Assembly: GCF_002954615.1 (NCBI RefSeq)
Contig: NZ_MSCJ01000003.1
Coordinates: 992,001 to 1,056,000 of the forward strand
DNA: 64,000 nt
Source of the DNA: Photobacterium angustum
Lineage (GTDB): Bacteria > Pseudomonadota > Gammaproteobacteria > Enterobacterales > Vibrionaceae
Direction: 5' to 3'
The translations under genes and the position numbers were made by a program. This document shows positions 35,884 through 44,508 of this stretch, in pieces (positions within the stretch are counted from its first letter, which is position 1; the number at the start of each line of letters is the position of its first letter). The notes below the pieces were generated by a model. That model saw only the letters and a list, made by a program, of their open reading frames with translations, made no database searches and had not been told where the DNA came from.

Positions 35884-36804
35884 CTACCCCAACCTTTCAC
35901 CAAATCGCTCCAACAAGAACTCAATAAACAATCGAAGCCGTTTAGGTTGATACTGGCGGCTTTGGTAAATCACGTTTAAGTCGGCACTGGCTGAAGATGT
36001 CGATGCGTTGAAGTTCTTCATGTAACCATCAAGCACTGTCACTAATCGTTGCTCTTGTATGTCGTGCTGAATATCTAATATCGACTTTAATGCAATGCCT
36101 GCTCCATCTAATGCCCACTGGCGGATCACTTCGCCATCATCTGAAAAACGTTTCGGTACTAGGGTTATCACTGTTTGCTGGTTGTCGTCTGTAAAGTGCC
36201 ATGTTTTAAGTTCTTCATTACTGCGGATCATGGCTAAACAATGGTGATCGGCGAGATCTTGCGGTGTAACGGGTGTGCCTTTGCTTGCCAAGTATTCGGG
36301 CGTTGCACATAACACTCGCCTGCTGGCTGCCAGTTTACGAGAGATCAGGTTACTGTCTGCCAGTTCACCGTATCGGATCACAATATCAATCCCCGATTCT
36401 GCTAAGTTGGTGAGCTTATCGTCTAAATATAAGTACGGCACTACATCTGGGTATCGTTCGCAAAATGCCGATATGATTGATGAGATGTATTGTTTACCTA
36501 TGTCTCGTGGCGCCGAGATCTTTAGCGTCCCACGTACTTCTTGGCTACCGGTTTGAAGTAAGTTTTCTGTCTCTTTTACGCTATCGATGATCTCTAAACA
36601 GGCTTGATGGTATAGCGCACCAGATTCGGTTAAAGAGATATGCCTAGTACTGCGATTAAGTAGCTTAACACCGTAGCGATCTTCTAATGCTTGCAGCCTA
36701 GCTGTTACCGTTGCGGGAGATAAACCTAACTCTCTGCCTGCTGCGGCCATGCCTTGATTTTTAACGATACTGATAAATAACGTCATATCAGAAAACTTAT
36801 CCAT
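35884..36804 (-). CDS. LysR-family transcriptional regulator
   Basis: A 306-residue LysR-type regulator. The winged HTH is at residues 4-62 (MAAAGRELGLSPATVTARLQ, ending in LLNRSTRHISLTESG), followed by the periplasmic-binding-like effector domain (GTLKISAPRDIG from about 91). It is divergent from the grx2-like gene with 126 bases between, the usual arrangement for LysR autoregulation and control of the neighbour. The target is probably the grx2-like/nemA unit, perhaps in response to electrophiles or oxidants; the ligand is not visible from sequence. Confidence 0.9.
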   Translation of the reverse strand: MDKFSDMTLFISIVKNQGMAAAGRELGLSPATVTARLQALEDRYGVKLLNRSTRHISLTESGALYHQACLEIIDSVKETENLLQTGSQEVRGTLKISAPRDIGKQYISSIISAFCERYPDVVPYLYLDDKLTNLAESGIDIVIRYGELADSNLISRKLAASRRVLCATPEYLASKGTPVTPQDLADHHCLAMIRSNEELKTWHFTDDNQQTVITLVPKRFSDDGEVIRQWALDGAGIALKSILDIQHDIQEQRLVTVLDGYMKNFNASTSSASADLNVIYQSRQYQPKRLRLFIEFLLERFGERLG

Positions 36805-36930
36805 GCCCTTTCCTTTTGTTTATTGTTCAGCTCAGCCGAATAATCTTTTTAAATTTACCCCAATTATCAAATTCTATCCAATGAATATACTGACACCATC
36901 AAAACAAAAATGGCTAAATAGGAAATAACG

Positions 36931-37560
36931 ATGAAGCTTTATATTTATGAACATTGCCCTTTTAGTGCTCGCGTCCGTTATGTGGCTGGAATGTTGAATA
37001 TCCCACTGACGGTAACTTGTATTGCTTATGATGATGACAAAACCACGAATGCGCTCATCGGTACTAAGCAAGTGCCTCTTTTGATTAAAGATGATGGCGA
37101 AGCTTTAGCAGAAAGCTTAGATATTATTCAGTATTTCATTGAGTTAGCACATTCTATCGAAACAATTGAGATTTCTAAGGCTGTGTTTGATTGGCAAAAA
37201 AACGCGTTTCTTCCATTACAAAAAATCGGCTATCCACGTTGGTCAAACATGGCGTTAGCTGAGTTTGAAACTGACTCTGCCCGACAAGCTTGGCGAGCCA
37301 AGAAAGAATCAGACGAGTTAAATTTTGATGCGTTATTGCAAGATACCCCGAGCATCGCTAATGACGTTGAGTCTCTTATTCAGCAAGCAAAAACGATCTT
37401 GAAGTTAGAGACTAACCAACCTGTTCGTTTGATTGATGGCGCGATTATGTTCTCTATTTTACGTGGGTTCTTTAGTGCGCCTGAGATCAAGTGGGACAAC
37501 GCAGTAAAGGATTGGATGGAATCATTCAGCGTTAAAACCCACGTACCACTTCTTAAATAA
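36931..37560 (+). CDS. glutaredoxin 2-like protein with altered active site
   Basis: A 209-residue protein of the Grx2 (GrxB) family, a GST-fold glutaredoxin: MKLYIYEHCPFSARVRYVAG at the N-terminus, cis-Pro region TKQVPLLIKDDG near 48-59 and a helical C-terminal domain. E. coli Grx2 has CPYC; here the motif is CPFS, so the second cysteine is missing and a monothiol or glutathione-transferase-like activity is more likely. AGGAAA precedes the ATG. The gap to nemA is 10 bases, so they form an operon, under the divergent LysR gene. Confidence 0.8.
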   Translation: MKLYIYEHCPFSARVRYVAGMLNIPLTVTCIAYDDDKTTNALIGTKQVPLLIKDDGEALAESLDIIQYFIELAHSIETIEISKAVFDWQKNAFLPLQKIGYPRWSNMALAEFETDSARQAWRAKKESDELNFDALLQDTPSIANDVESLIQQAKTILKLETNQPVRLIDGAIMFSILRGFFSAPEIKWDNAVKDWMESFSVKTHVPLLK

Positions 37561-37570
37561 GGTGTCGATA

Positions 37571-38662
37571 ATGAGCAAGCTTTTTGAATCAACACAGCTT
37601 AACGAATTGAATCTACAAAACCGTATTGTTATGGCACCGATGACACGTGCGCGTAGTAGTCAGCCGGGTAATGTTCCAAACGCGATGATGGCGAGTTATT
37701 ACCAACAACGTGCCAGCGCAGGATTAATAATCTCTGAAGCGACGCAGATTTCTGATGATTCGCAAGGCTATTCGTTTACGCCTGGTGTTTATACCGATGA
37801 GCAAGTAGCGGGTTGGAATTCGGTAACGCAAGCGGTACATAAGAACGGCGCGGCGATGTTTTGTCAGCTATGGCATGTAGGTCGTGTGTCTCACCCTGTA
37901 TTCCAAAATGGAGAGAAGCCGATTGCACCATCGGCACTTAAACCTGTTGAAACTAAAGTGTGGATTGCGGATGAACAAGGCAATGGCAATATGGTCGATT
38001 GTGTTGAACCAAGAGCAATGACACAAGCAGATATTGATCGGGTTATCGCAGATTTTGCTTATGCTGCAAAACGCGCCATTGATGCGGGATTTGATGGTGT
38101 CGAAATTCACGGCGGTAATGGCTATCTTATCGATCAGTTCTTGCGTACTAACTCTAATCATCGTACAGATAGTTACGGTGTCACTAGAGAAAATCGTATT
38201 CGCTTCTTAGTAGAAGTTGTTGATGCTGTGAGTAATATCATTGGTGCTAACAAAGTGGGTGTTCGACTTGCGCCATTCATCACTTTTAAAGATATGAATT
38301 GCCCTGATATTGTGCCGACTATTTTAGAGGCAGCAAAACAACTTCAAGCCCGTGACATTGGTTACCTGCATTTATCAGAAGCGGATTGGGATGATGCGCC
38401 AGTGATCCCAGAGCAGTTTAGAATTGATCTGCGTGAGTATTTCACTAATACAATCATTGTTGCGGGTAGTTATACGCAAGCGCGTGCGGATGAAGTGCTT
38501 AATAAAGGCTATGCAGATTTGGTGGCGTTTGGTCGTCCGTTTGTGGCAAACCCTGATTTTGTCTCACGACTACAGCACCAACAACCTTTAGCAGATCTGG
38601 ATGGTGCGACGCTATTTGGCGGTAATGATCACGGTTATACCGACTATCCTACTCTTGGCTAA
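37571..38662 (+). CDS. nemA: NemA-like alkene reductase (old yellow enzyme)
   Basis: A 363-residue FMN-dependent reductase of the old yellow enzyme family; NemA reduces N-ethylmaleimide, nitro-esters and other electrophilic alkenes with NADPH. Clear motifs: RIVMAPMTRARS near 18-29 (FMN site), CQLWHVGRVSH near 98 and the active-site region DGVEIHGGNGYLIDQFL near 176-192, and AFGRPFVANPDF near 320. ATG at 37571 is preferred over GTG 37562 because of the GGTG element upstream and the family start (MSKLFES). It is second in an operon with the Grx2-like gene; the pairing suggests electrophile detoxification controlled by the divergent LysR protein. Confidence 0.92.
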   Translation: MSKLFESTQLNELNLQNRIVMAPMTRARSSQPGNVPNAMMASYYQQRASAGLIISEATQISDDSQGYSFTPGVYTDEQVAGWNSVTQAVHKNGAAMFCQLWHVGRVSHPVFQNGEKPIAPSALKPVETKVWIADEQGNGNMVDCVEPRAMTQADIDRVIADFAYAAKRAIDAGFDGVEIHGGNGYLIDQFLRTNSNHRTDSYGVTRENRIRFLVEVVDAVSNIIGANKVGVRLAPFITFKDMNCPDIVPTILEAAKQLQARDIGYLHLSEADWDDAPVIPEQFRIDLREYFTNTIIVAGSYTQARADEVLNKGYADLVAFGRPFVANPDFVSRLQHQQPLADLDGATLFGGNDHGYTDYPTLG

Positions 38663-38722
38663 TTAAGCCCTGATTCTGAAGGCATAAGTATTAAGACCAG
38701 AGTAATTAAAGCAAGAGTATTT

Positions 38723-38753
38723 AAGGCATGAGTTGTTTGCTCATGCCTTTTTT
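38723..38753 (+). terminator. intrinsic terminator after nemA
   Basis: AAGGCATGAG pairs with CTCATGCCTT around TTGTTTG, followed by a T-run. It lies 61 bases after the nemA stop and just before the end of the convergent hipA. Confidence 0.85.
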
Positions 38754-38770
38754 ATACGAATAACTTGGTT

Positions 38771-40069
38771 TTATGCCAATCGCCCTGCTTGCTTTAATAC
38801 CCCATTAAATATCGATTCACTAATATCAGTAGGAAAATCGTTGGGTAATTGCTGTCGGACTTTTTCTATCGCACTTGGCGCTTGGTTCTTCATTTCTGTC
38901 ATTAATTCATTAGCACGCTGGGTAGAAAATCCAACCGCTTTAGCCGTACTTAAAAAATGTCGAGGCTGAATGGTTTGCCATTTGTAATATTTCTTGGTGC
39001 CCGTTAATGCCATTGCCATTTTTGCTTTCTGTTTCGGAATGCTGTTTGAATCCATTAAAGGATAAGCTGAAATGATGTCGTATAACGGTGTCATGCTGTA
39101 ACGACTTTCAGGTTCTAGAAATAAGCTGAAGTTTTTACCGTGTCCATCAATGGCTGCTAACAACCAAAACAAGATCTGTGCTTTGAAAAACACTTCTCGA
39201 TCTTGGGTTGATGTTCGTGAACCTAATAGAAATTGCATGATACTGGCAATGTTTGGCCCACCGTCTGATTCATATTTTAATGCGGGTGCAACACCTAACG
39301 CTTGGCACATGTCTTCTTGGGGCAAACGCATAAGCCAACTGCCGTCTTGTGACCATCGACGATCAAAGCGCGTTAACGCTAATGCTTTTACTTCTTCAAC
39401 ATAGATGATGGTGGCATCGTTCACTTCAAAGCCAAATGCAGCCGCGATTTTTAAACATAACCATTCGTTTTCACAGCTATCGCTTAAGTCTATGTTTTTG
39501 TGCGGTAAGATCCCGATTGGCAATTTCAGAATATGGCTGGTTGGGGTCGAACCTAACGGTAATTGCCACTGATTTTGATACCATAACAAGCCCGTTTTTT
39601 CCTGTGCGCCGGCTATAGATATACGAAAGTCGTCCATATCATCTAGCATGCCGAGTGGCGCATCGCTTTGGTAACCTCGTAATACCTGCGCCATTCGAGA
39701 TTCGGTTAATGGTTCTGCTTGTATTTGCCTTACATCGTGTAGGCTATGTTGTGGTGAATAAAGCTGAATAGCACCAACACAATCGCCGCCTATTTTACTT
39801 AGTAGATCAAAGGGGCGTTTGGTAGCCGCTTGAAAGCGTGATTGAATACGACTACGAATTTCTTCGTTATCAGGCAATAAGTTATCGAAGAAATTGTAAG
39901 GAATATCACCATGATAAGCATCGTGGCGTAACGGCATAGAAAGTGAGATCGCACGGGCTCCTGCTCGTGATAACCATGTTGGATCATATTGAAACGATAT
40001 AGCACCAGAGCTTGCTTTGGTTAAGCTGCCGACTAAGATCCCATTCATTGCAACCGTTAACACATCCAT
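38771..40069 (-). CDS. hipA: HipA serine/threonine kinase toxin
   Basis: A 432-residue HipA, the toxin of a type II toxin-antitoxin pair. E. coli HipA (440 residues) phosphorylates glutamyl-tRNA synthetase and causes persistence. Diagnostic motifs are intact: ISIAGAQEKTGLL near 150 (the autophosphorylated Ser), SHILKLPIG near 178 (ATP-binding Lys), AAIDGHGKNFSLF near 304 (catalytic Asp) and LYDIISAYP near 328 (metal Asp). ATG at 40069 follows the hipB stop by 2 bases and has GAGGAG at good spacing. With the motifs preserved, the toxin is probably active and repressed with HipB at the upstream operators. Confidence 0.93.
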   Translation of the reverse strand: MDVLTVAMNGILVGSLTKASSGAISFQYDPTWLSRAGARAISLSMPLRHDAYHGDIPYNFFDNLLPDNEEIRSRIQSRFQAATKRPFDLLSKIGGDCVGAIQLYSPQHSLHDVRQIQAEPLTESRMAQVLRGYQSDAPLGMLDDMDDFRISIAGAQEKTGLLWYQNQWQLPLGSTPTSHILKLPIGILPHKNIDLSDSCENEWLCLKIAAAFGFEVNDATIIYVEEVKALALTRFDRRWSQDGSWLMRLPQEDMCQALGVAPALKYESDGGPNIASIMQFLLGSRTSTQDREVFFKAQILFWLLAAIDGHGKNFSLFLEPESRYSMTPLYDIISAYPLMDSNSIPKQKAKMAMALTGTKKYYKWQTIQPRHFLSTAKAVGFSTQRANELMTEMKNQAPSAIEKVRQQLPNDFPTDISESIFNGVLKQAGRLA

Positions 40070-40071
40070 GT

Positions 40072-40332
40072 TTACCACTCCTCATTCCATTTCTGTTCCG
40101 TGGTGTGTGGTTCGCTGTTTGTGTTACGCGGTTGAACATGCAGCTCTAGATCTAATGCTGCGAGTAATTTAAAAAGCGTTTCTAGCTTGGTACTTTCTGG
40201 GTTATTTTCGAACGCAGATACGGTGGTTTGTTTAATACCGACCAGTTTAGCTGTATCACTTTGGGTTCTGCTTTGGGCTTTACGTTGATCTCGCACTGCA
40301 TTGGCGAGCATTTTAGCTGATGTGATTTGCAT
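40072..40332 (-). CDS. hipB: HipB antitoxin and operon repressor
   Basis: An 86-residue Xre-type HTH protein. The helix-turn-helix spans about residues 13-50 (TQSDTAKLVGIKQTTVSAFE), continuing NNPESTKLETLFKLLAALDLEL, very close to E. coli HipB. ATG at 40332 is chosen over GTG 40341 because it aligns with HipB's usual start. HipB binds palindromic operators of the form TATCC-N8-GGATA and neutralises HipA; four such sites lie directly upstream. It overlaps no gene and precedes hipA by 2 bases. Confidence 0.93.
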   Translation of the reverse strand: MQITSAKMLANAVRDQRKAQSRTQSDTAKLVGIKQTTVSAFENNPESTKLETLFKLLAALDLELHVQPRNTNSEPHTTEQKWNEEW

Positions 40333-40348
40333 GGTTCCCACTTTAAAT

Positions 40349-40447
40349 TATCCGCTATAAAGGATATTTAAAGTATATCCCTTGCAGCGGATATTTTCAA
40401 TTTATCCGCTATAAAGGATATTATTGTGTTATCCCCTGTAGCGGATA
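40349..40447. promoter_or_regulatory. four HipB operators, TATCC-N8-GGATA, at 27-bp spacing
   Basis: Exact matches to the HipB operator TATCC(N8)GGATA occur at 40349-40366, 40376-40393, 40403-40420 and 40430-40447. Each begins exactly 27 bases after the one before. Sites 1 and 3 have the same N8 (GCTATAAA); sites 2 and 4 have related ones (CTTGCAGC, CCTGTAGC), so the array may come from duplication of a 54-base unit. It should mediate autorepression of hipBA. Confidence 0.93.
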
Positions 40448-40470
40448 ATACGTTGAGCTAAGTGAGGCTA

Positions 40471-41010
40471 TTAAAAACGATAGCTTGTGCCGACGTACAA
40501 ATTGTTCATGGTTAAAATGGAGCTGTGAGCAAACTGGTAACCTACGTTGATACCCATTCCGTTGTGAAAGCGTTTTTCCCAACCCACTTGTAGATCGCCA
40601 CCAACCTTACTTTCATGATGTTTTACGTCTTTCACTGTATAAGCAACATCGTGATACGCTACACCAACTTTTGCGTACAGTGCATTACCGTGACTTAATG
40701 GGTATTGCCCGTACAGTGATAAACGTGGCCCACCGTATGACGATACATAAGCCGTTGATAGTATGCTGGCAAAATCGCTTAAAATACCATCGGAGCTTCG
40801 GGTGTAACCGGCTTCTACACCCATGTAATCGCTAAGCATATGACGATAATAAACATCAAATGGGACGGTATCACCATCATTGGCATCATATTTCAGTTTA
40901 AAATTTTGGGCTCCATAGCCAATAGATCCACCAATGATATTATCGTTCGCAACTGCTACTTGAGATAGCAAAGTAAGTGATAATAAAATGAAAGCTGTTT
41001 TTAATCGCAT
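40471..41010 (-). CDS. small outer-membrane beta-barrel protein
   Basis: A 179-residue protein with a signal peptide (basic MRLK, a hydrophobic stretch, cleavage near AVA) and alternating aromatic/polar strands, such as GGSIGYGAQNFKLKYD at the start and MGINVGYQFAHSS near the end; it finishes in YRF, a typical C-terminal Phe for BAM recognition. It resembles the eight-strand OmpA-like or OmpX/Ail-size barrels. There is a strong ribosome-binding site (AGGAGTTAAC). It sits divergent-convergent with hipB and is probably monocistronic. Its substrate or role cannot be told. Confidence 0.75.
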   Translation of the reverse strand: MRLKTAFILLSLTLLSQVAVANDNIIGGSIGYGAQNFKLKYDANDGDTVPFDVYYRHMLSDYMGVEAGYTRSSDGILSDFASILSTAYVSSYGGPRLSLYGQYPLSHGNALYAKVGVAYHDVAYTVKDVKHHESKVGGDLQVGWEKRFHNGMGINVGYQFAHSSILTMNNLYVGTSYRF

Positions 41011-41278
41011 GTTAACTCCTATCAGTAAACAGACTTACGCTATAAGCTTATTTGTTGATATTTATGTATTTTTTATAATTATATGAATAAGTAAAAGCAG
41101 ACGGTTGATCTACTATGTGACTGACGCTATTTGTTTAGGTCGGCAAGTATATGAATAGATTATTAACACAAACTGAACAGTGTACAATTTCTAATTGTGT
41201 GAGGAATATTTAGCTGGCTATAGATTGACTGTATGCATCTAATATTAAGTGAAAAACCAACACATAAGCAGAGTTATT
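41011..41278. other. intergenic region
   Basis: AT-rich DNA between the barrel gene and trhO, both read on the minus strand. It should carry the promoter of the barrel gene. Nothing else recognisable. Confidence 0.5.
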
Positions 41279-41280
41279 AA

Positions 41281-41312
41281 AAAAGGAATAAACATGGCTG
41301 TTTATTCCTTTT
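41281..41312 (-). terminator. intrinsic terminator of trhO
   Basis: AAAAGGAATAAACA and TGTTTATTCCTTTT form a 14-bp stem around TGGC. On the minus strand a T-run (TTTTTT) follows, 37 bases after the trhO stop. Confidence 0.8.
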
Positions 41313-41348
41313 GTGTATTTATATTTAAAAGCAGATATTGTTTGTATC

Positions 41349-42332
41349 TTACTTTTTAGCTGAGCGTTGCTGCTCTTTATGGGCCAGTTTGGCTTTTTTA
41401 CGTTGTTCTATCAGTTGAGCTGCATCACCACCGACATGAGTTTCACCACGCGCATTCGCTAATTGCACTTGTTTTTCACGTTCACGGAAACGGGCTTTTT
41501 GCTCATCACTGTGTTTATCAATACATTTTGGACAACTTACGCCTTTTTCAAAATGCTCTGATAATTGTTCTTCTTGTGTGATAGGTAATCGACAGGCATT
41601 ACACACATCGTAATCACTTTTTTCTAGTTGGTGGTTTACTGCAACTCGCCCATCAAACACATAGCAGTCGCCTTCCCACATGCTTTCTTCTTGTGGGACT
41701 TCTTCAAGGTATTTAAGAATACCACCTTCAAGGTGATAAACTTCTTCAAACCCTTGCTCTTTCATGTATGCGGTTGATTTTTCACAACGAATACCGCCAG
41801 TACAGAACATCGCAACCTTTTTGTGTTTGTTAGGATCGAGGTTGTCTTTCACGTATTGTGGGAATTCACGGAAGGTTTCTGTATTTGGATTTACGGCGTT
41901 TTTGAATGTACCAATATCGACTTCGTAATCGTTACGAGTATCAACCAGAACAACATCAGGATCTGAAATTAATGCATTCCATTCGTTAGGTTTTACGTAG
42001 GTTCCCACTACGTGACGAGGATCGATCCCCTCGACACCCATAGTAACGATTTCTTTCTTCAGTTTTACTTTGGTGCGGTTAAATGGCTGCTCTGCATTAA
42101 ATGATTCTTTATAAACAACGTCAGCTAAGCGCGGATCTTGTTTAAACCAAGCTAGTAACGCGTCAATAGATTCTCGTTTACCTGCTACGGTGCCATTGAT
42201 CCCTTCACTAGCAAGAAGCAGTGTGCCACGAATGTGATTAGCTTCGAGCAATTCAGTTAATGGTTGGCGAATTTCTTGGTAGTTATCTAATGCGACAAAT
42301 TTATACAGCGCACATACAACGTATTGAGACAT
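41349..42332 (-). CDS. trhO: tRNA uridine(34) hydroxylase TrhO (rhodanese family)
   Basis: A 327-residue protein of the TrhO/YceA family, which hydroxylates U34 of some tRNAs to form ho5U using oxygen. The N-terminal region has [14 protein letters not shown] near 38-51, a typical family motif; the rhodanese domain carries [17 protein letters not shown] near 127 and the active-site loop [12 protein letters not shown] near 174-185. The C-terminal part has a Cys-rich region (CNACRLP, CPKC) and a basic tail, as in YceA. The ribosome-binding site GAAGGA precedes the ATG. Single gene. Confidence 0.93.
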   Translation of the reverse strand: MSQYVVCALYKFVALDNYQEIRQPLTELLEANHIRGTLLLASEGINGTVAGKRESIDALLAWFKQDPRLADVVYKESFNAEQPFNRTKVKLKKEIVTMGVEGIDPRHVVGTYVKPNEWNALISDPDVVLVDTRNDYEVDIGTFKNAVNPNTETFREFPQYVKDNLDPNKHKKVAMFCTGGIRCEKSTAYMKEQGFEEVYHLEGGILKYLEEVPQEESMWEGDCYVFDGRVAVNHQLEKSDYDVCNACRLPITQEEQLSEHFEKGVSCPKCIDKHSDEQKARFREREKQVQLANARGETHVGGDAAQLIEQRKKAKLAHKEQQRSAKK

Positions 42333-42578
42333 GTTTTTTCCTTCTGCGAGCTGGAGCGTAAATCCAGTGCTTTATGTATTCTATTTATAATAGTGAGTTT
42401 AAAACTTGCGCAGTATAGCTAAGACAATGTGTAACAAAAACCAACTAAAAATAGGGATATATAACAACAATAATAGTAAGTTTATTTAATGGTTTGAAAT
42501 TGATTTGATTTCTATTTAGTTTAATTTCAATGAGAATATTAAAGTAGCTGCATCTTCTTAATTAACTGTTAGTAACCT

Positions 42579-42974
42579 ATGAAATTTAAACAATTATGCT
42601 CAGCGTTAATGCTGGGGGTATTATTAACTGGTTGTGCTGCAAGTAATGTTTCTTCATCTAATGTGCCTGATTTACCTATTAGTCAGCAAACTAAAGGAGC
42701 AATTTATATTGCTAAGCACTATTTGCCAGCAAACGTAAAATATACCGAAGTAGGTAAAGTAAAAGCCAATGCTAGATATGGTTATGACAGTGTTGTGACG
42801 TTATACCCACTATTAGCAGATGAAGCGAGAAAAATTGGTGCCAATGCCGTTATTGATTTATATGGTGGTCATACTGTTACTGCTTTTTCTTGGGGAGCTC
42901 CTTATACCGGCGGCACAGCAATTAAAGTTGAAGATATTGAGCAACTAAAAAAATATGACGTAGAAGTTTATTAA
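42579..42974 (+). CDS. YbjQ/DUF4156-like lipoprotein
   Basis: A 131-residue lipoprotein with lipobox LLTGC at residues 15-19. The C-terminal part, with the pattern DEARKIGANAVIDLYGG near 84-100, has the fold signature of YbjQ/RcsF/DUF4156-type proteins (an A...GANAV strand-helix pattern). Probably in the outer membrane or periplasm. It is followed by a strong terminator at 43022. Function is not known; such proteins may sense envelope stress. Confidence 0.65.
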   Translation: MKFKQLCSALMLGVLLTGCAASNVSSSNVPDLPISQQTKGAIYIAKHYLPANVKYTEVGKVKANARYGYDSVVTLYPLLADEARKIGANAVIDLYGGHTVTAFSWGAPYTGGTAIKVEDIEQLKKYDVEVY

Positions 42975-43021
42975 CCCCCTTTCTTTGATAATCTTTTTTA
43001 TAATTTACTCTACTATCCTTT

Positions 43022-43055
43022 GCCTGTACTGAAGCTATTAGTACAGGCTTTTTTT
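43022..43055 (+). terminator. intrinsic terminator after the lipoprotein gene
   Basis: GCCTGTACT (43022-43030) pairs with AGTACAGGC (43040-43048) around GAAGCTATT, followed by seven T residues. Confidence 0.88.
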
Positions 43056-43331
43056 ATATCCTTAATATGGCTCACTGCTATATGCGTCAGTATAAAACCA
43101 GCCCTATAAGTGACATTGTAACTACCATAAGTATGGTTGTGGTTATAATCACTTGTTGTTTATATAAATTTACCATCTTTTTAATCTTTAATTATTTTTA
43201 ATAATATCAATTTGTTAGTTGAAGGTTTGGTTTTGGTTTGGTTTTTATGTGGTTATGGTTTAGACGAAAAACCCGGATTTCCATAACCTGAGCACATTCC
43301 AGAAAACACCGAACAAATATAGAGGGTTTAA
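43056..43331. other. 276-base upstream region of lipoprotein gene
   Basis: No gene. TTGGTTTTGG-type T/G repeats occur near 43220-43260. The Shine-Dalgarno GAGGG precedes the next gene. Confidence 0.4.
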
Positions 43332-44444
43332 ATGACTTCTTATAGAAAACTATTACTCGCATCATCGCTTATGGTACTTGCCGGTTGCAACTCGGGCTCA
43401 GGTTCAGATAGTAAGGCAACAATTACTAAACAAGTAACTAAGCCAACGGCAGATTATAATTTCAATAATGAAGAGATCACTGAGCTTTATATCAACCGTG
43501 ATAAAGTTCTTAATTCAGTAAATTTTTATTATAACGGCCAAGTTTATGATCGTGTATTGTTTGGTGAAGAGCTTGATGACAATATTATTGTTATCCGATT
43601 AATGGATAAATATGCCGAAACGATTGATCTTATGATCAACCGTAATGAAGAAGCTGAATGTATTATTTATAGTGATAATCAATATTCAGATAAATTTGAC
43701 TGTGGGAAAGAAGTACAATCAGTTGGTGAAGAGACAACAGTTATTCAATCTAAATCAGTTAATGATTATACCCCTATATTACTAGAATATAAGAATGAAG
43801 ACTTTGAGTATTTATCGCATATTGGCTCTACAGTTTTAACAGCCATTAATGAATATGATCAAGTTGATATTGAAACATCTGCGGCATTTAAAAACTTTTT
43901 ACGTGATAACTTTGGCCAAGATGTATCAGAACGCGATCAAAATAGCTCAACATTGGGTATTTCTACATTTATTCAATTAGGAAATATTGTTCAAACATAT
44001 ACAGGTCGTGAGATGTTATTGAAGTTCGATAACATCATTAACGGCAGTTCTGACGATGATGTAAATATGTATACAGGCCTGATGATCCGTAACCATGAGA
44101 TTGCCACTATGGTAACTAAAAATGGTTCAGTATTCTCTGGTGGTACGGATCTATTTAGTGCTGGTGTTGAACGAACGCTTGAACGAAAAGCACCAACCAA
44201 TGCTATTGAGCTTAATAAACAAGTCGGCGTGCATAGTTGGTCTGATGGTGAAAAGACAGCGAAAGAGATCCCGTATTCGGACGTGAGTCACCGTAAACAA
44301 GCTACGTACTTTAAGACTATGCTTGGTGATAAAGGTGTTGATTTCTACATGTATACGCTTGATTCTGCACCAGCAAGTGGTGAACACTGGGTAACGAAGA
44401 AAGAGTCAGATAAGTATAATTTGATTCATAACATTGTAGATTAA
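43332..44444 (+). CDS. predicted lipoprotein of unknown function
   Basis: A 370-residue protein with a typical lipoprotein signal (SYRKLLLASSLMVLAGC, Cys at residue 19) and a Ser/Gly-rich linker (NSGSGSDSK). The mature part is mixed alpha/beta and acidic; patterns such as NVVxRLMDKYAETIDLMI near 90-103 do not map to a family I know. There is a GAGGG ribosome-binding site. It is monocistronic and ends at a strong bidirectional terminator shared with lepB. Probably a periplasmic-facing lipoprotein. Confidence 0.65.
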   Translation: MTSYRKLLLASSLMVLAGCNSGSGSDSKATITKQVTKPTADYNFNNEEITELYINRDKVLNSVNFYYNGQVYDRVLFGEELDDNIIVIRLMDKYAETIDLMINRNEEAECIIYSDNQYSDKFDCGKEVQSVGEETTVIQSKSVNDYTPILLEYKNEDFEYLSHIGSTVLTAINEYDQVDIETSAAFKNFLRDNFGQDVSERDQNSSTLGISTFIQLGNIVQTYTGREMLLKFDNIINGSSDDDVNMYTGLMIRNHEIATMVTKNGSVFSGGTDLFSAGVERTLERKAPTNAIELNKQVGVHSWSDGEKTAKEIPYSDVSHRKQATYFKTMLGDKGVDFYMYTLDSAPASGEHWVTKKESDKYNLIHNIVD

Positions 44445-44447
44445 TAA

Positions 44448-44478
44448 AAAACCGACATGTTTTTAGCATGTCGGTTTT
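44448..44478. terminator. bidirectional terminator between lipoprotein gene and lepB
   Basis: AAAACCGACATG (44448-44459) pairs with CATGTCGGTTTT (44467-44478), a 12-bp perfect stem with A-run before and T-run after, so it can stop transcripts from either of the two convergent genes. Confidence 0.88.
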
Positions 44479-44508
44479 CTGGTTTTATCTTATTGTTTGG
44501 TTATCGTT

